Positions 1 through 8,513 of a stretch of DNA of 64,000 nucleotides are shown one piece after another; position 1 is the first letter of the stretch; each line of letters starts with the position of its first letter. Source of the stretch: JBMDXK01 sp048594375 (GTDB lineage: Bacteria; Pseudomonadota; Alphaproteobacteria; Rhizobiales; Methylopilaceae); assembly GCA_048594375.1 (NCBI GenBank), contig JBMDXK010000001.1, forward strand, positions 1 through 64,000, written 5' to 3'. The translations under genes were made by a program, and so were the position numbers. A model generated the notes under the pieces. It had not been told where the DNA came from. It saw only the letters and a program-made list of their open reading frames with translations, and did not search any database.

Positions 1-119
1 CGTAATGTTGACAAGGGCTTGACCAGATCAGCCACCTGCAATCACAAAAAAACACTATTGCTCCCAAAACAGGCAAGTATCAGGGCAAATCAACACTGAA
101 TGTGTCCGAATTTCACCAC

Positions 120-290
120 CATCACATAAATCAACCGCACCCTCCTGCAATTGATCCTTCCATTGCTTGATCTGATTGGCGTGGACTTCAAGCTGCTGTG
201 ACAGCTCTATCACCGTTTTCTCGCCCTTGATTGCCGTTAGTGCTACTTTCGTCTTGAAGGTAGCACTGTGATTACGTATCGGTCTTTTTT
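120..290 (-). pseudogene. IS3-family transposase orfA N-terminal remnant
   Basis: Read on the minus strand, this stretch encodes an N-terminal segment typical of IS3-family OrfA: RNHSATFKTKVALTAIKGEK, then a helix-turn-helix-like part with the motif ANQIKQWKDQL. OrfA supplies the DNA-binding half of the IS3 transposase. No ATG lies at the expected place. Similarity ends after about 55 codons, and the frame then runs into unrelated sequence with a stop near position 57. No orfB and no clear terminal inverted repeats are visible inside the window, so this is a decayed fragment. The rest of bases 1-453 shows no gene I can support. The family call comes from recognising the motif, not from a search. 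Confidence 0.7.
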
Positions 291-453
291 CGTCGTATCG
301 GCTCTTGTTTCTAGCAGAATGACATCTTTAAAATCCAAAGTCCACTTATCTCACCTGTTCAAATTCCTCCGATCACTCCATGGTTTTCGATTGGAGAGAG
401 CATGCCGGGTGTGGTGCCAGGCCGGAAAGCTGTGGAAGCGCTCCAGTGAGAGG

Positions 454-1212
454 CTATATTTCTTTTTTTTCACGCAACAGGCTGCTGAGCACGCCGTGCA
501 GAGTGCGTAAATCTTGCTCTGTGGGTCCGATCCGTTGCAAAATGTTATGCAGATTTCGCTGCATCAGCGTTTTTTTGTTGGGCGGATAGTAGTAGCTTTT
601 GCTCTCCAGCGCCTCATCCATCCGAGCCATAAAGGCATGGAATTGTCCTTTTGAGGCTAGTTTGGATAAAGGTACATGAGCAAAGGGTGCATTATTGCCT
701 GCTTTTCCCGCAAACCAGTGATAGCCGAACAGCAGCACTGCCTGCGAAAGGTTAAGGCTGGTGTATTCTGCGCTGATGGGGAAGGTGAGAATGGCATCGG
801 CTAGCACTAGTTCGTCGTTGGTGAGTCCTGTGCGTTCTGCGCCGAAAAGCACCCCTGTGGCTAGCCTTTGTTTGCTGAAGCCATCCAGTTTTTCCACGGC
901 GGCCAGCGGGGCGAGAACGCTTTTGAACTGGCTGCGTGGGCGTGCTGTGGTGGCTAAGACGCAGGTTAGATCGGCTATGGCATCTTCCACACTATCGAAC
1001 ACCTGTGCCTTTTCCAGCCAAGCTGCGGCACCGGCGGCTGCGGCTGTTGCTTGTGGGTGGGGAAAGATTTCGCGTGGTGCTACGAGCCGTAGGTCTGTGA
1101 GTGCGAAATTGCCCATGGCGCGTGCTACCATGCCGATGTTTTCGGGTAGTTGTGGGCGGACGAGCACAATAGCGGGTTGTGGGTAAGGTGTTGTGGCGGA
1201 GGAGGCGGGCAT
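454..1212 (-). CDS. trmJ: tRNA (cytidine/uridine-2'-O)-methyltransferase TrmJ
   Basis: A 252-residue SPOUT-class methyltransferase that puts a 2'-O-methyl group on the nucleotide at position 32 of the tRNA anticodon loop, using S-adenosylmethionine. The N-terminus carries the SpoU motif RPQLPENIGMVARAMGNF (about residues 19-36). The knotted SAM site appears as LFGAERTGLTNDEL (about 122-135) and the ISAEYTSLNLSQAV segment (about 146-159). A C-terminal extension of about 80 residues, rich in Lys and Arg, is usual for TrmJ. It is read away from the iron operon and shares the 340-base upstream region with it. The family (TrmH group 1) is certain; the exact tRNA target is taken from homologues. 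Confidence 0.9.
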   Translation of the reverse strand: MPASSATTPYPQPAIVLVRPQLPENIGMVARAMGNFALTDLRLVAPREIFPHPQATAAAAGAAAWLEKAQVFDSVEDAIADLTCVLATTARPRSQFKSVLAPLAAVEKLDGFSKQRLATGVLFGAERTGLTNDELVLADAILTFPISAEYTSLNLSQAVLLFGYHWFAGKAGNNAPFAHVPLSKLASKGQFHAFMARMDEALESKSYYYPPNKKTLMQRNLHNILQRIGPTEQDLRTLHGVLSSLLREKKEI

Positions 1213-1396
1213 TGGCTTTGTGATGTGGTGGTTATGAAAGGTTTACCAGTGTGAGGATGAGTGTGCAGTGTTTCCGTAGATATTATGGAAAGATATAGGC
1301 GATGTGAGCGCCTGTGTCATCTTTTTTAATATGTATTCCAAGAGAAATGCGTGTGATTTTTGGTCATTTTTTTGTGATAGTGAAAGCTGTTGAAAT

Positions 1397-1413
1397 TCTA
1401 GAAAGCATCTAAA
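1397..1413. promoter_or_regulatory. Candidate Irr box (ICE) 1
   Basis: TCTAGAAAGCATCTAAA matches the iron-control element TTTAGAANNNTTCTAAA at 12 of 14 defined positions. ICE is the binding site of Irr, the Fur-family haem-responsive regulator of many alphaproteobacteria. It lies 140 bases before the imelysin start codon. The match is seen in the sequence; Irr binding is inferred. Confidence 0.6.
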
Positions 1414-1428
1414 CAAGTAAAATAAAAA

Positions 1429-1445
1429 ATAAGAAATATTCTAAA
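1429..1445. promoter_or_regulatory. Candidate Irr box (ICE) 2
   Basis: ATAAGAAATATTCTAAA matches TTTAGAANNNTTCTAAA at 12 of 14 defined positions, and the right half-site TTCTAAA is perfect. It starts 32 bases after the first box, about three helical turns, so two dimers could bind the same face of the DNA. It lies 108 bases before the imelysin gene, next to its likely promoter. Confidence 0.65.
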
Positions 1446-1552
1446 GTATTTTCAATCTATTGACCTTTGTCCTGAACAGGGATTACTTAACGCATCGTAG
1501 TGCTCTTGGGGGTTGAATCAAGGGTAGATGAAGTATGCAGGGGGCATAACAG

Positions 1553-2827
1553 ATGACATTCACGAAGGTGAGCTTGATGGGTTTTTGCGCGGTTCTGGCG
1601 CTGATGTCTGCGCCCGCTGTGGCGAAAGATGTTGATAGCAAAGCTGTCTTGGAAAACTATTCCAATATTGCCAAAGCCAATTATGAAGATTCCTATCTTA
1701 CCGCGCAAAAGCTGCGTACTGCTGTGGCTGCGCTGATTGAAAAGCCTTCCGATGACACTTTGAAAGCGGCGCGTCAGGCTTGGCTGGAAGCGCGTGTGCC
1801 GTACCAGCAAACAGAAGCGTTCCGTTTCGGTAACCCCGTGGTTGACGAATGGGAAGGCAGAGTCAACGCATGGCCGTTGGATGAGGGGCTGATTGATTAT
1901 GTGGATGCGTCTTACGGTACGGATTCCGATACCAACGCCTTTTACAATCTGAACATCATTGCCAACCCGAACATTGAGGTTGGTGGCCAGAAAATTGATG
2001 CTACCACCATCAACAAAGATGTGCTGGAGCAACTGCACGAAATTGGCGGCATTGAAGCCAATGTTTCCATTGGCTACCACGCGATTGAATTTTTGCTGTG
2101 GGGGCAGGATCTCAATGGCAACGCGGCGGGTGCAGGCAACCGTCCTGCCAGCGATTATGACACCAAAAACTGCACCAATGGTCATTGCGACCGCCGCGGC
2201 GCTTATCTTCTTGCTGCCACGGATCTGTTGGTTGAAGATCTCAAAGAAATGGTGGATGCCTGGGATGCCAACGGTGAAGCCCGTAAGAATCTGGTGGATG
2301 GCACGCCGGAAGCAGGTTTTGGTGCTATTTTGACGGGTTTGGGCAGCCTCTCTTATGGCGAATTGGCCGGTGAACGCATGAAGCTTGGCCTTCTGCTGGG
2401 CGATCCTGAAGAAGAGCATGACTGCTTCTCCGATAACACGCACAACTCGCATTATTACAATGTGATGGGCATGAGTAACATCTATCACGGCACCTATGTG
2501 CGGGTGGATGGCACCAAAGTAGAAGGCGCCAGCCTTGTGGATGTGGTGAAAGCCAAAGATGCACAAGCCGCGGCAGATCTGGATGCGAAACTGGCCGCAA
2601 CGCTTGCAGATATGGGCGCTTTGAAAAAACGTGCAGAAACTGTTGAAGCCTATGACCAGATGATTGGCGAAGGCAACACGGAAGGCAATGCCGTGGTGCA
2701 AAAAGCCATTGATGCTCTTGTCGCCCAGACCCGCTCGATTGAGCGCGTGATTACCGCCTTGAACCTGAATGGCATTGCGCTGGAAGGTTCGGACAGTCTG
2801 GATAACCCTGATGCGGTATTCCAGTAA
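1553..2827 (+). CDS. Imelysin family iron-regulated periplasmic protein
   Basis: A 424-residue exported protein of the imelysin (peptidase M75 / ICMP-IrpA) family. It starts with a signal peptide (MTFTKVSLMGFCAVLALMSA followed by PAVA, cleavage near residue 24). It carries the family's GxHxxE signature as IGYHAIEFLLWGQDLN (about residues 178-193). The length is typical of the long imelysins. Family members are made under iron limitation and are thought to bind iron or an iron complex in the periplasm; protease activity is doubtful. It is the first gene of a four-gene run and follows two candidate Irr boxes. The start has a G-rich ribosome-binding site. The function beyond iron-linked binding is not known. 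Confidence 0.9.
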   Translation: MTFTKVSLMGFCAVLALMSAPAVAKDVDSKAVLENYSNIAKANYEDSYLTAQKLRTAVAALIEKPSDDTLKAARQAWLEARVPYQQTEAFRFGNPVVDEWEGRVNAWPLDEGLIDYVDASYGTDSDTNAFYNLNIIANPNIEVGGQKIDATTINKDVLEQLHEIGGIEANVSIGYHAIEFLLWGQDLNGNAAGAGNRPASDYDTKNCTNGHCDRRGAYLLAATDLLVEDLKEMVDAWDANGEARKNLVDGTPEAGFGAILTGLGSLSYGELAGERMKLGLLLGDPEEEHDCFSDNTHNSHYYNVMGMSNIYHGTYVRVDGTKVEGASLVDVVKAKDAQAAADLDAKLAATLADMGALKKRAETVEAYDQMIGEGNTEGNAVVQKAIDALVAQTRSIERVITALNLNGIALEGSDSLDNPDAVFQ

Positions 2828-2927
2828 GCCTTTATTTTAATACCAAAAAAATGCACAGTCAGCACACAACATGCTGGCTGTAGCGGCTCCCTATAAAACG
2901 GGGGTTGTATGGGAATGTGTAAAGAAA

Positions 2928-4448
2928 ATGCGGTTTTCACAGGTCATCATCGGAATAGTTGCAGCGGGTGGTATCAGTCTCGCCAGCTATGGGGTTGCGG
3001 GAAACCCGCAGCGCGATGATCTCAGCGCCAAAGACCTTAAACGGGTGCGCAGCGTCACTGCCACGCCCACAGATTTTACGAAACCGCAACACTTTGAAAC
3101 CATGGCTGGCGGTGCTGCCACAACGCGCAAGCGCGTGGATGCCAATATCTTTTCGCATTTTTCAGCCAATCTGGATTTTAAAGATCAAAACCTGTTTTTG
3201 CTGGGTAATGGTCTGTTCCGCAAAGACTGGGTGTCGTCGCCATCCTCCACACAAGCATCCGATGGTCTGGGGCCTTTGTTCAACGCCCGTTCGTGTCAGG
3301 GGTGCCACATTAAAGATGGCCGTGGCCATGCGCCGATGAATGAAAACGACAATGCCGTCACTATGCTGATGCGGTTGTCCATCCCGCCACAAAACGCTGA
3401 ACAGCAAAAATTGCTGGAAGAAAAGCGCGCACTCAGCATTCCTGAGCCAACCTATGGTGGCCAATTACAGGATTTCGCCGTACCCGGTATTCCGGCAGAA
3501 GCAAGGATAAAAGTCACCTATGAGGATGTGACGGTTGCGCTGAACGGTGGGGAAAGCATTACACTGCGCAAACCCACATTTGAATTGGTGGAACCGGCCT
3601 ACGGGGTATTTCATAAGGATATGATGTTTTCACCCCGCGTGGCGCCGCCCATGATTGGCCTAGGGATGCTGGAAGCCATTCATGAGAGTGACATTCTGGC
3701 CAAGGCTGATCCTGATGACAAAGACGAAGACGGCATATCCGGCAAGCCCAACTGGGTCTGGGATCTGGAAAAAAGCAAGATCGTGCTGGGACGTTTTGGC
3801 TGGAAAGCCGGACAACCCACATTGAAACAGCAGGATGCCCATGCCTTTTCCGGCGATATGGGTCTTTCCACCCCGCTGTTGCCCAGCCACTATGGCGACT
3901 GCACCGTGGCGCAAACGGACTGCCTGAAGATGCCTCACGGTGCGCAGCCGCAGTATGGCGCAACGGAAGTCACGCCCGAAAGCGCCGATCTGGTGGATTT
4001 TTATGCCTCTAATCTCGCGGTTCCGGCGCGGCGCAATGTGGGTGACAAAGACGTGCTGGCGGGTAAAAAACTGTTTCATGATGCGGGTTGTGCTTCCTGC
4101 CATACGCCCAGTTACGTCACGGCGAAAGACGCGCCGCACCCCGCCCAGCGTTTCCAGCTCATCTGGCCTTATACCGATATGCTGCTGCATGATATGGGCG
4201 AAGAACTGGCCGATAACCGCCCTGAAGGCGATGCCAATGGCCGCGAATGGCGCACTCCGCCGCTCTGGGGGATTGGTCTCACAAAAGTTGTGAGTGAGGA
4301 AGCAACCTTCTTGCATGATGGCCGCGCCCGCACCATTCTGGAAGCCGTTCTGTGGCATGGTGGTGAAGCGCAGAAAGCCCGCGATACCGTGGTAAACATG
4401 CACCCGCAAGAGCGGGCGCAGCTTTTGAAATTCCTTGAATCCCTTTAA
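2928..4448 (+). CDS. Di-haem thiol-oxidoreductase-like cytochrome c (DUF1111 family)
   Basis: A 506-residue periplasmic di-haem cytochrome. There are two c-type haem motifs, CQGCH (about residue 122) and CASCH (about residue 386). The N-terminus is a signal peptide (MRFSQVIIGIVAAGGISLAS). The family is the di-haem oxidoreductase group (DUF1111, often called thiol oxidoreductase), which is commonly found between two imelysin genes in proteobacterial iron operons. I chose the ATG at 2928 because the signal peptide begins there and a GTAAAGAAA stretch precedes it; an upstream in-frame ATG at 2871 would add an unlikely 19-residue leader. It may move electrons to change the iron oxidation state, which is inference from context. 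Confidence 0.88.
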   Translation: MRFSQVIIGIVAAGGISLASYGVAGNPQRDDLSAKDLKRVRSVTATPTDFTKPQHFETMAGGAATTRKRVDANIFSHFSANLDFKDQNLFLLGNGLFRKDWVSSPSSTQASDGLGPLFNARSCQGCHIKDGRGHAPMNENDNAVTMLMRLSIPPQNAEQQKLLEEKRALSIPEPTYGGQLQDFAVPGIPAEARIKVTYEDVTVALNGGESITLRKPTFELVEPAYGVFHKDMMFSPRVAPPMIGLGMLEAIHESDILAKADPDDKDEDGISGKPNWVWDLEKSKIVLGRFGWKAGQPTLKQQDAHAFSGDMGLSTPLLPSHYGDCTVAQTDCLKMPHGAQPQYGATEVTPESADLVDFYASNLAVPARRNVGDKDVLAGKKLFHDAGCASCHTPSYVTAKDAPHPAQRFQLIWPYTDMLLHDMGEELADNRPEGDANGREWRTPPLWGIGLTKVVSEEATFLHDGRARTILEAVLWHGGEAQKARDTVVNMHPQERAQLLKFLESL

Positions 4449-4463
4449 TAAAGAACATGCATC

Positions 4464-5558
4464 ATGGCCAAAGATATGCGCTCCCGAACCCGCAGCAGCC
4501 GTTGGTTTTTTATTCTTCCAGCCATGCTGGCGGCGGTGTTTCCCGCTTCCGGTGTGGTGCAGGCACAGCAGGGCTATTCGCAAACCATTCTGGCGGAATA
4601 CATTACGCCGCAAACCTCCGGTCTGGTATCGGCCACCGCAGCCCTGCGCGATACACTGGCGGCAGCGTGCAAAACCCCCGCCCACTTTGATCTTAAAAGC
4701 GTGCAGCCGAAATTTAACGCTGTGGTGGCGCAATGGGCTTATGTGGAGCTGCTGCGCTTTGGACCCGTTGTTGAAGCCAACCGCTTCGAGCGTTTTTTCA
4801 TGTGGCCGGATTCCACAGGGCGAGCAGCCAAACAAGTGCGCGCTGTTGTGGCCCGTGTGGATGAAAGCGTTCTGGCCGCCGAAACCCTTGCCGCCAAAAG
4901 TGTGGCTCTGCAAGGCATTCCGGCGCTGGAATTTGTGCTGTTTGATCAAGGGCTAAAGAACATTGAACCGGGCTTTCGGTGCGGCTATGCCCGCGCAATT
5001 GCTGCACGCCTTCATGGTGTGGCGCACGATATTGCAACAGGCTGGCAGCCGGATTCAGCCTTTGCACAGGCCTTTATCACGCCTTCCCCCCGCGGTATTT
5101 TTCACACCCAGAGGGAAGTAACCGCCGAGATCATCAAGGCGCTGACCACCCATCTCAAATACACCCGCGACACCAAAGTTCAGCCCGCTCTGGGCAAAAA
5201 CCTGAAAGAAGCGCGGTTCCAGCGCGCGCCGCTCTGGCGGTCGCAAAACAGCTTCAAAGCTTTGGCCGCGTCCATCAACGCGCAAGAACAGCTTTATAAG
5301 GCCGCCAGTTTTGAAAAGCTTCTGAAAAACGATACCACCGGCATCAACCAGAGTATTCTGTTTGAATTTGAACAAGCCAAAACCGTTATCAATCAGCTGG
5401 CCGATGCGCCTGTAGAAACAGCCTTTACCGATCCGGTCTTGCGCGAAGATATTGCCTATTTCAATATGCTGTTGGGCAGCATCAACCAGCGCATCACCTC
5501 CGATCTGGCACCTTTTCTCGGCTTGGGAGTAGGCTTCAATGCCCTTGACGGCGATTAA
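4464..5558 (+). CDS. Second imelysin family protein
   Basis: A 364-residue exported protein with a signal peptide that ends near AQA/QQG (about residue 33). It belongs to the shorter imelysin branch. The motif GIPALEFVLFDQGL (about residues 151-164) replaces the GxHxxE form seen in the first imelysin, which is usual for the second member of these operons. The gene follows the di-haem cytochrome by 15 bases and overlaps the next gene by 20 bases, so the three are very probably cotranscribed. The role is presumed periplasmic binding of iron or an iron-loaded ligand together with its neighbours. Confidence 0.87.
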   Translation: MAKDMRSRTRSSRWFFILPAMLAAVFPASGVVQAQQGYSQTILAEYITPQTSGLVSATAALRDTLAAACKTPAHFDLKSVQPKFNAVVAQWAYVELLRFGPVVEANRFERFFMWPDSTGRAAKQVRAVVARVDESVLAAETLAAKSVALQGIPALEFVLFDQGLKNIEPGFRCGYARAIAARLHGVAHDIATGWQPDSAFAQAFITPSPRGIFHTQREVTAEIIKALTTHLKYTRDTKVQPALGKNLKEARFQRAPLWRSQNSFKALAASINAQEQLYKAASFEKLLKNDTTGINQSILFEFEQAKTVINQLADAPVETAFTDPVLREDIAYFNMLLGSINQRITSDLAPFLGLGVGFNALDGD

Positions 5559-6675
5559 CCGGCGCAGTTTTCTCATGGGACTGCTGGCCTCCGGCTGCGT
5601 TACCGGCGCAATGCGTGCCAGCGCCGCCGATGAGACGCAAGAAGAATTGTTTCATCTTACCGCCCGCCGCACAGGCAAAAGCTATGAAGCCGTAGTGCTG
5701 GATGCGCAAGGGCGCGATCATTATGTGGTGCCGCTCAAAGCCCGTGGGCATGGGTTTGCGTTTCATCCACAACACCGGCAAGCGGTCGCTTTTGCACGCC
5801 AGCCGGGTTATTTCGCCGTACATTTCGATATTGACGGCAAACGGGAACCGCGCGTGTTCACCATGCCCGAAGGTCGGCACTTTTTCGGACATGGCGTGTT
5901 TGCCGATCAGGGGCGGCTGATTATCACCACTGAAAATGATTTTGATGGCGAACGCAGTGTCATGGGCATTTACGATGCCGCCACTCTGGAACGCAAAGGC
6001 GAATGGGACACCAAAGGCATCGGCGCCCATGAGGTGATTGCCATGCCTTGCGGAAAAATCCTGTGCGTGGCCAATGGCGGGATTCTCACCCATCCGGATT
6101 TTGGCCGCGCCAAGCTCAATCTGGAAAGTATGGCACCCTCCCTTGTTTACATCGCCATTGCCAGCGGTGAAGTGGTGGAACAAGTAGCCCTGCCGCCCGA
6201 TATGCACCAGCTATCCATCCGGCACATGACCGTGGATGCTTATGGCGCAGTGTGGTTCGGCTGCCAATATGAAGGCGCGGCGCTGGATGATCTGCCGCTG
6301 GTCGGGCGGCACCGGCGTGGCCATCCCATTGAAATGTTTGGTGCAACACAAGAAATCCGGCGCGGGTTCAAACAGTATGTGGGTTCCGTCACGGCAGACA
6401 GCTCCGGCACGCTTATTGCCACCTCCAGCCCCGTCGGTGGCTGCGTGGTGTTCTGGGATGCGGCCACCGGCGACTACCGCGGAACACTGCCACTCAATGA
6501 TGTGTGCGGAATAGGCCGGACAAAAAAAGATGCAGAATTTCTGGTCAGCACCGGCTCTGGCGGCACTCTTTCACATGTTTCGCCCCAAAACCGGAATGTT
6601 CCGGTTGTTTCACTCCGCTCCGCTCCGCAAAAGAACTTTGATAATCATATACTTAGCGCATCGCGCAAAACATGA
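5539..6675 (+). CDS. DUF1513 protein with Tat signal
   Basis: A 378-residue DUF1513 protein, probably a beta-propeller. The N-terminus has a twin-arginine export signal (NRRSFLMGLLASGC, residues 7-20), so it is likely folded in the cytoplasm before export. The body carries repeated blade-like segments such as HGFAFHPQHRQAVAFARQPG and GIGAHEVIAMPCGKILCVAN. DUF1513 proteins routinely close the imelysin/di-haem/imelysin operons. The start codon lies inside the end of the previous gene (20-base overlap), which indicates translational coupling. The molecular activity is unknown; because the substrate must be folded or cofactor-loaded before Tat export, a metal- or cofactor-binding role is possible. 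Confidence 0.87.
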   Translation: MPLTAINRRSFLMGLLASGCVTGAMRASAADETQEELFHLTARRTGKSYEAVVLDAQGRDHYVVPLKARGHGFAFHPQHRQAVAFARQPGYFAVHFDIDGKREPRVFTMPEGRHFFGHGVFADQGRLIITTENDFDGERSVMGIYDAATLERKGEWDTKGIGAHEVIAMPCGKILCVANGGILTHPDFGRAKLNLESMAPSLVYIAIASGEVVEQVALPPDMHQLSIRHMTVDAYGAVWFGCQYEGAALDDLPLVGRHRRGHPIEMFGATQEIRRGFKQYVGSVTADSSGTLIATSSPVGGCVVFWDAATGDYRGTLPLNDVCGIGRTKKDAEFLVSTGSGGTLSHVSPQNRNVPVVSLRSAPQKNFDNHILSASRKT

Positions 6676-6794
6676 CCTCTCACGCATTCAGAGGGATAAA
6701 TCACGGGTAACATCTTTGTTTTTCATTGTTTTAAAAAACAGTTCTTCTGTTATAAAAGATGGCTAACCTGTGATAAAGACTAAGGAAAATTGCA

Positions 6795-8426
6795 GTGGAA
6801 ATCATTACCGTTACCCTCATATTGCTGTTTGGCGTAGTGGCAAGTGCTTTTCTTGGTCCATTTTTACCCGTTCCTCGCCCTTTACTGCAAATTACTCTGG
6901 GTATGATTTTCGGTTTATTTAATGATTATTCCATTACATTAAATCCGCATATCTTTATGTTTTTATTCTTGCCGCCACTGCTTTTTCTGGATGGCTGGCG
7001 CATCCCTAAAGAAAATTTTCGCAAAGATATCAAACCCATTCTCGGACTGGCGTTAGGCCTTGTTATCTTTACCGTTCTGGGCATGGGACTGTTCATTCAC
7101 TGGCTGATTCCGGCTATGCCGCTGCCGGTTGCTTTTGCGCTTGCGGCGATTGTTTCCCCGACCGACCCGATTGCTGTTTCCAGCATGGCACAGCGCGTTC
7201 CTATACCCAAGCGCCTGATGCACCTTCTGGAAGGTGAGGCGCTGCTGAATGATGCCTCAGGTCTGGTATGCTTTCGGTTTGCGGTAGCCGCCATGCTGAC
7301 AGGCACCTTCTCGCTGGCAGAAGCAATGGGCGAATTTGTCTGGCTAGCCATTGGCGGCATTGCTATCGGCGTTCTTGTAACACGCAGTATTTTATGGGCG
7401 AAAGTATTGTTTTTCCGCCATTACAAAGAAGAAAGCAGTGTGCAAATACTCATTTCACTGCTCATTCCCTTTGCAGCCTATATTCTGGCAGAAAATATTG
7501 ATTGCTCCGGCATTCTGGCCGTGGTGTCAGCGGGCATAAGTATGAGTTTTGCGGAATTATCCGGAAATGCTATGGCCGACACGCGCATGAAGCGCAACAA
7601 TGTGTGGGATGTCATTCAATTTACTGCAAATGGCATGATTTTTGTTATGCTTGGGGAACAATTACCAGATATTTTATTTAGAGCAGCCGATACTGTACAG
7701 GAAAGCGGTCACGTGGAAGCATGGTGGCTGATTATCTATGTGCTGGCAATCAGTGCTGGCCTTGCCGCATTGCGCTTTAGCTGGGTATATGTGTCGTTCC
7801 TGCTGGCCAGTCGCGCAAAAGCAAAGCACAACCTGCCCACTCTGCCTCTTAATTGGCGGCTCATTACCGCGATGTCCTTTGCCGGGGTGCGCGGCGCCAT
7901 CACACTGGCAGGGATCTTGACACTTCCGCTTATTATGAATGACGGCTCCCCCTTTCCCGCACGCGATCTGGCCATTTTTCTAGCCATGGGCGTGATTATC
8001 ACCTCCATGCTGGCTGCAAGCTTTGGATTACCAATCTTGCTCAAAGGCATAACATTACCACCCGAATCAGGACATGAACGCGAAGAAAATCAGGCACGAA
8101 TCATTGCCGCACAGGCCGCCCTTGATGCTGTAGAAGAAGCCCAAACACGGCTTTCAGCCGATCGCGCAGATGCGGATATTTACGTTTCCGCCGCCTCCAC
8201 CGTAATGAATATGTATCGCGCGCGGCTGGAAAATGCCAAAGCCGATGATGATCTGCAAATGCTTGCCCGTGAGCGCCAAGAAAGAGAACAGGAATTTCAT
8301 CTTATTGCGATTGCTGCCGAGCGCACCGCCATTTTCAAGCTTGCCCGTAACCACACCATAAGCAGCGAAACCGCTATCAAACTGGTGCGCCATCTTGATC
8401 TGCAAGAGGCGCGGCACGCTGTTTGA
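6795..8426 (+). CDS. CPA1-family Na+/H+ antiporter
   Basis: A 543-residue inner-membrane cation/proton antiporter of the CPA1 (NhaP/YjcE-like) family. About twelve hydrophobic segments cover residues 1-415. The antiporter core is visible as SPTDPIAVSSMAQR (about residues 119-132) and the family signature EGEALLNDASGL (about 145-156), which hold the acidic ion-binding residues. A cytoplasmic tail of about 120 residues, rich in Glu, Arg and Ala and predicted helical, follows. It starts at a GTG with a TAAGGAAAA ribosome-binding site. It stands alone between the iron operon and the tetR gene. Whether Na+ or K+ is the main substrate cannot be told from the sequence. Confidence 0.88.
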   Translation: MEIITVTLILLFGVVASAFLGPFLPVPRPLLQITLGMIFGLFNDYSITLNPHIFMFLFLPPLLFLDGWRIPKENFRKDIKPILGLALGLVIFTVLGMGLFIHWLIPAMPLPVAFALAAIVSPTDPIAVSSMAQRVPIPKRLMHLLEGEALLNDASGLVCFRFAVAAMLTGTFSLAEAMGEFVWLAIGGIAIGVLVTRSILWAKVLFFRHYKEESSVQILISLLIPFAAYILAENIDCSGILAVVSAGISMSFAELSGNAMADTRMKRNNVWDVIQFTANGMIFVMLGEQLPDILFRAADTVQESGHVEAWWLIIYVLAISAGLAALRFSWVYVSFLLASRAKAKHNLPTLPLNWRLITAMSFAGVRGAITLAGILTLPLIMNDGSPFPARDLAIFLAMGVIITSMLAASFGLPILLKGITLPPESGHEREENQARIIAAQAALDAVEEAQTRLSADRADADIYVSAASTVMNMYRARLENAKADDDLQMLARERQEREQEFHLIAIAAERTAIFKLARNHTISSETAIKLVRHLDLQEARHAV

Positions 8427-8453
8427 AAATAAATTCAGAATGCAGATTTACGG

Positions 8454-8482
8454 TTGACATTGCGCAAATTCGTTATTAAATA
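8454..8482 (+). promoter_or_regulatory. Promoter of the tetR gene
   Basis: A consensus -35 box TTGACA (8454-8459) is followed after 17 bases by TAAATA (8477-8482). The operator-like palindrome at 8484-8495 directly adjoins the -10 box, a layout that suits autorepression. Confidence 0.55.
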
Positions 8483-8483
8483 A

Positions 8484-8495
8484 CCGTCCGGTCGG
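8484..8495. promoter_or_regulatory. TetR-type operator
   Basis: CCGTCCGGTCGG is a near-palindrome (one mismatch per half) of the ACCG/CGGT kind bound by several TetR-family repressors. It sits just after the -10 box and 18 bases before the tetR start codon. No second copy is visible before the RND genes. Confidence 0.5.
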
Positions 8496-8513
8496 ATATA
8501 AAAAGAAGATTCC

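Larger units (their letters stand above)
1213..1552. other. Divergent intergenic region, trmJ / iron operon
   Basis: This 340-base AT-rich gap separates the divergently read trmJ and imelysin genes. It holds two matches to the Irr iron-control element (annotated separately) and a purine-rich ribosome-binding site (AGGGGG, near 1537) before the imelysin ATG. I see no RNA gene in it. Confidence 0.6.

Noticed and set aside
1..119. Continuation of the IS3 transposase
   Set aside because: The frame beyond about position 120 loses similarity and hits a stop; no orfB motif is seen.
1487..2701. 404-codon open frame on the minus strand
   Set aside because: It lies antisense to the certain imelysin gene, has no family character and is His/Ile/Arg-rich as expected of a shadow frame.
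3660..4949. 429-codon open frame on the minus strand
   Set aside because: Antisense to the di-haem cytochrome and second imelysin genes; composition is that of a shadow.
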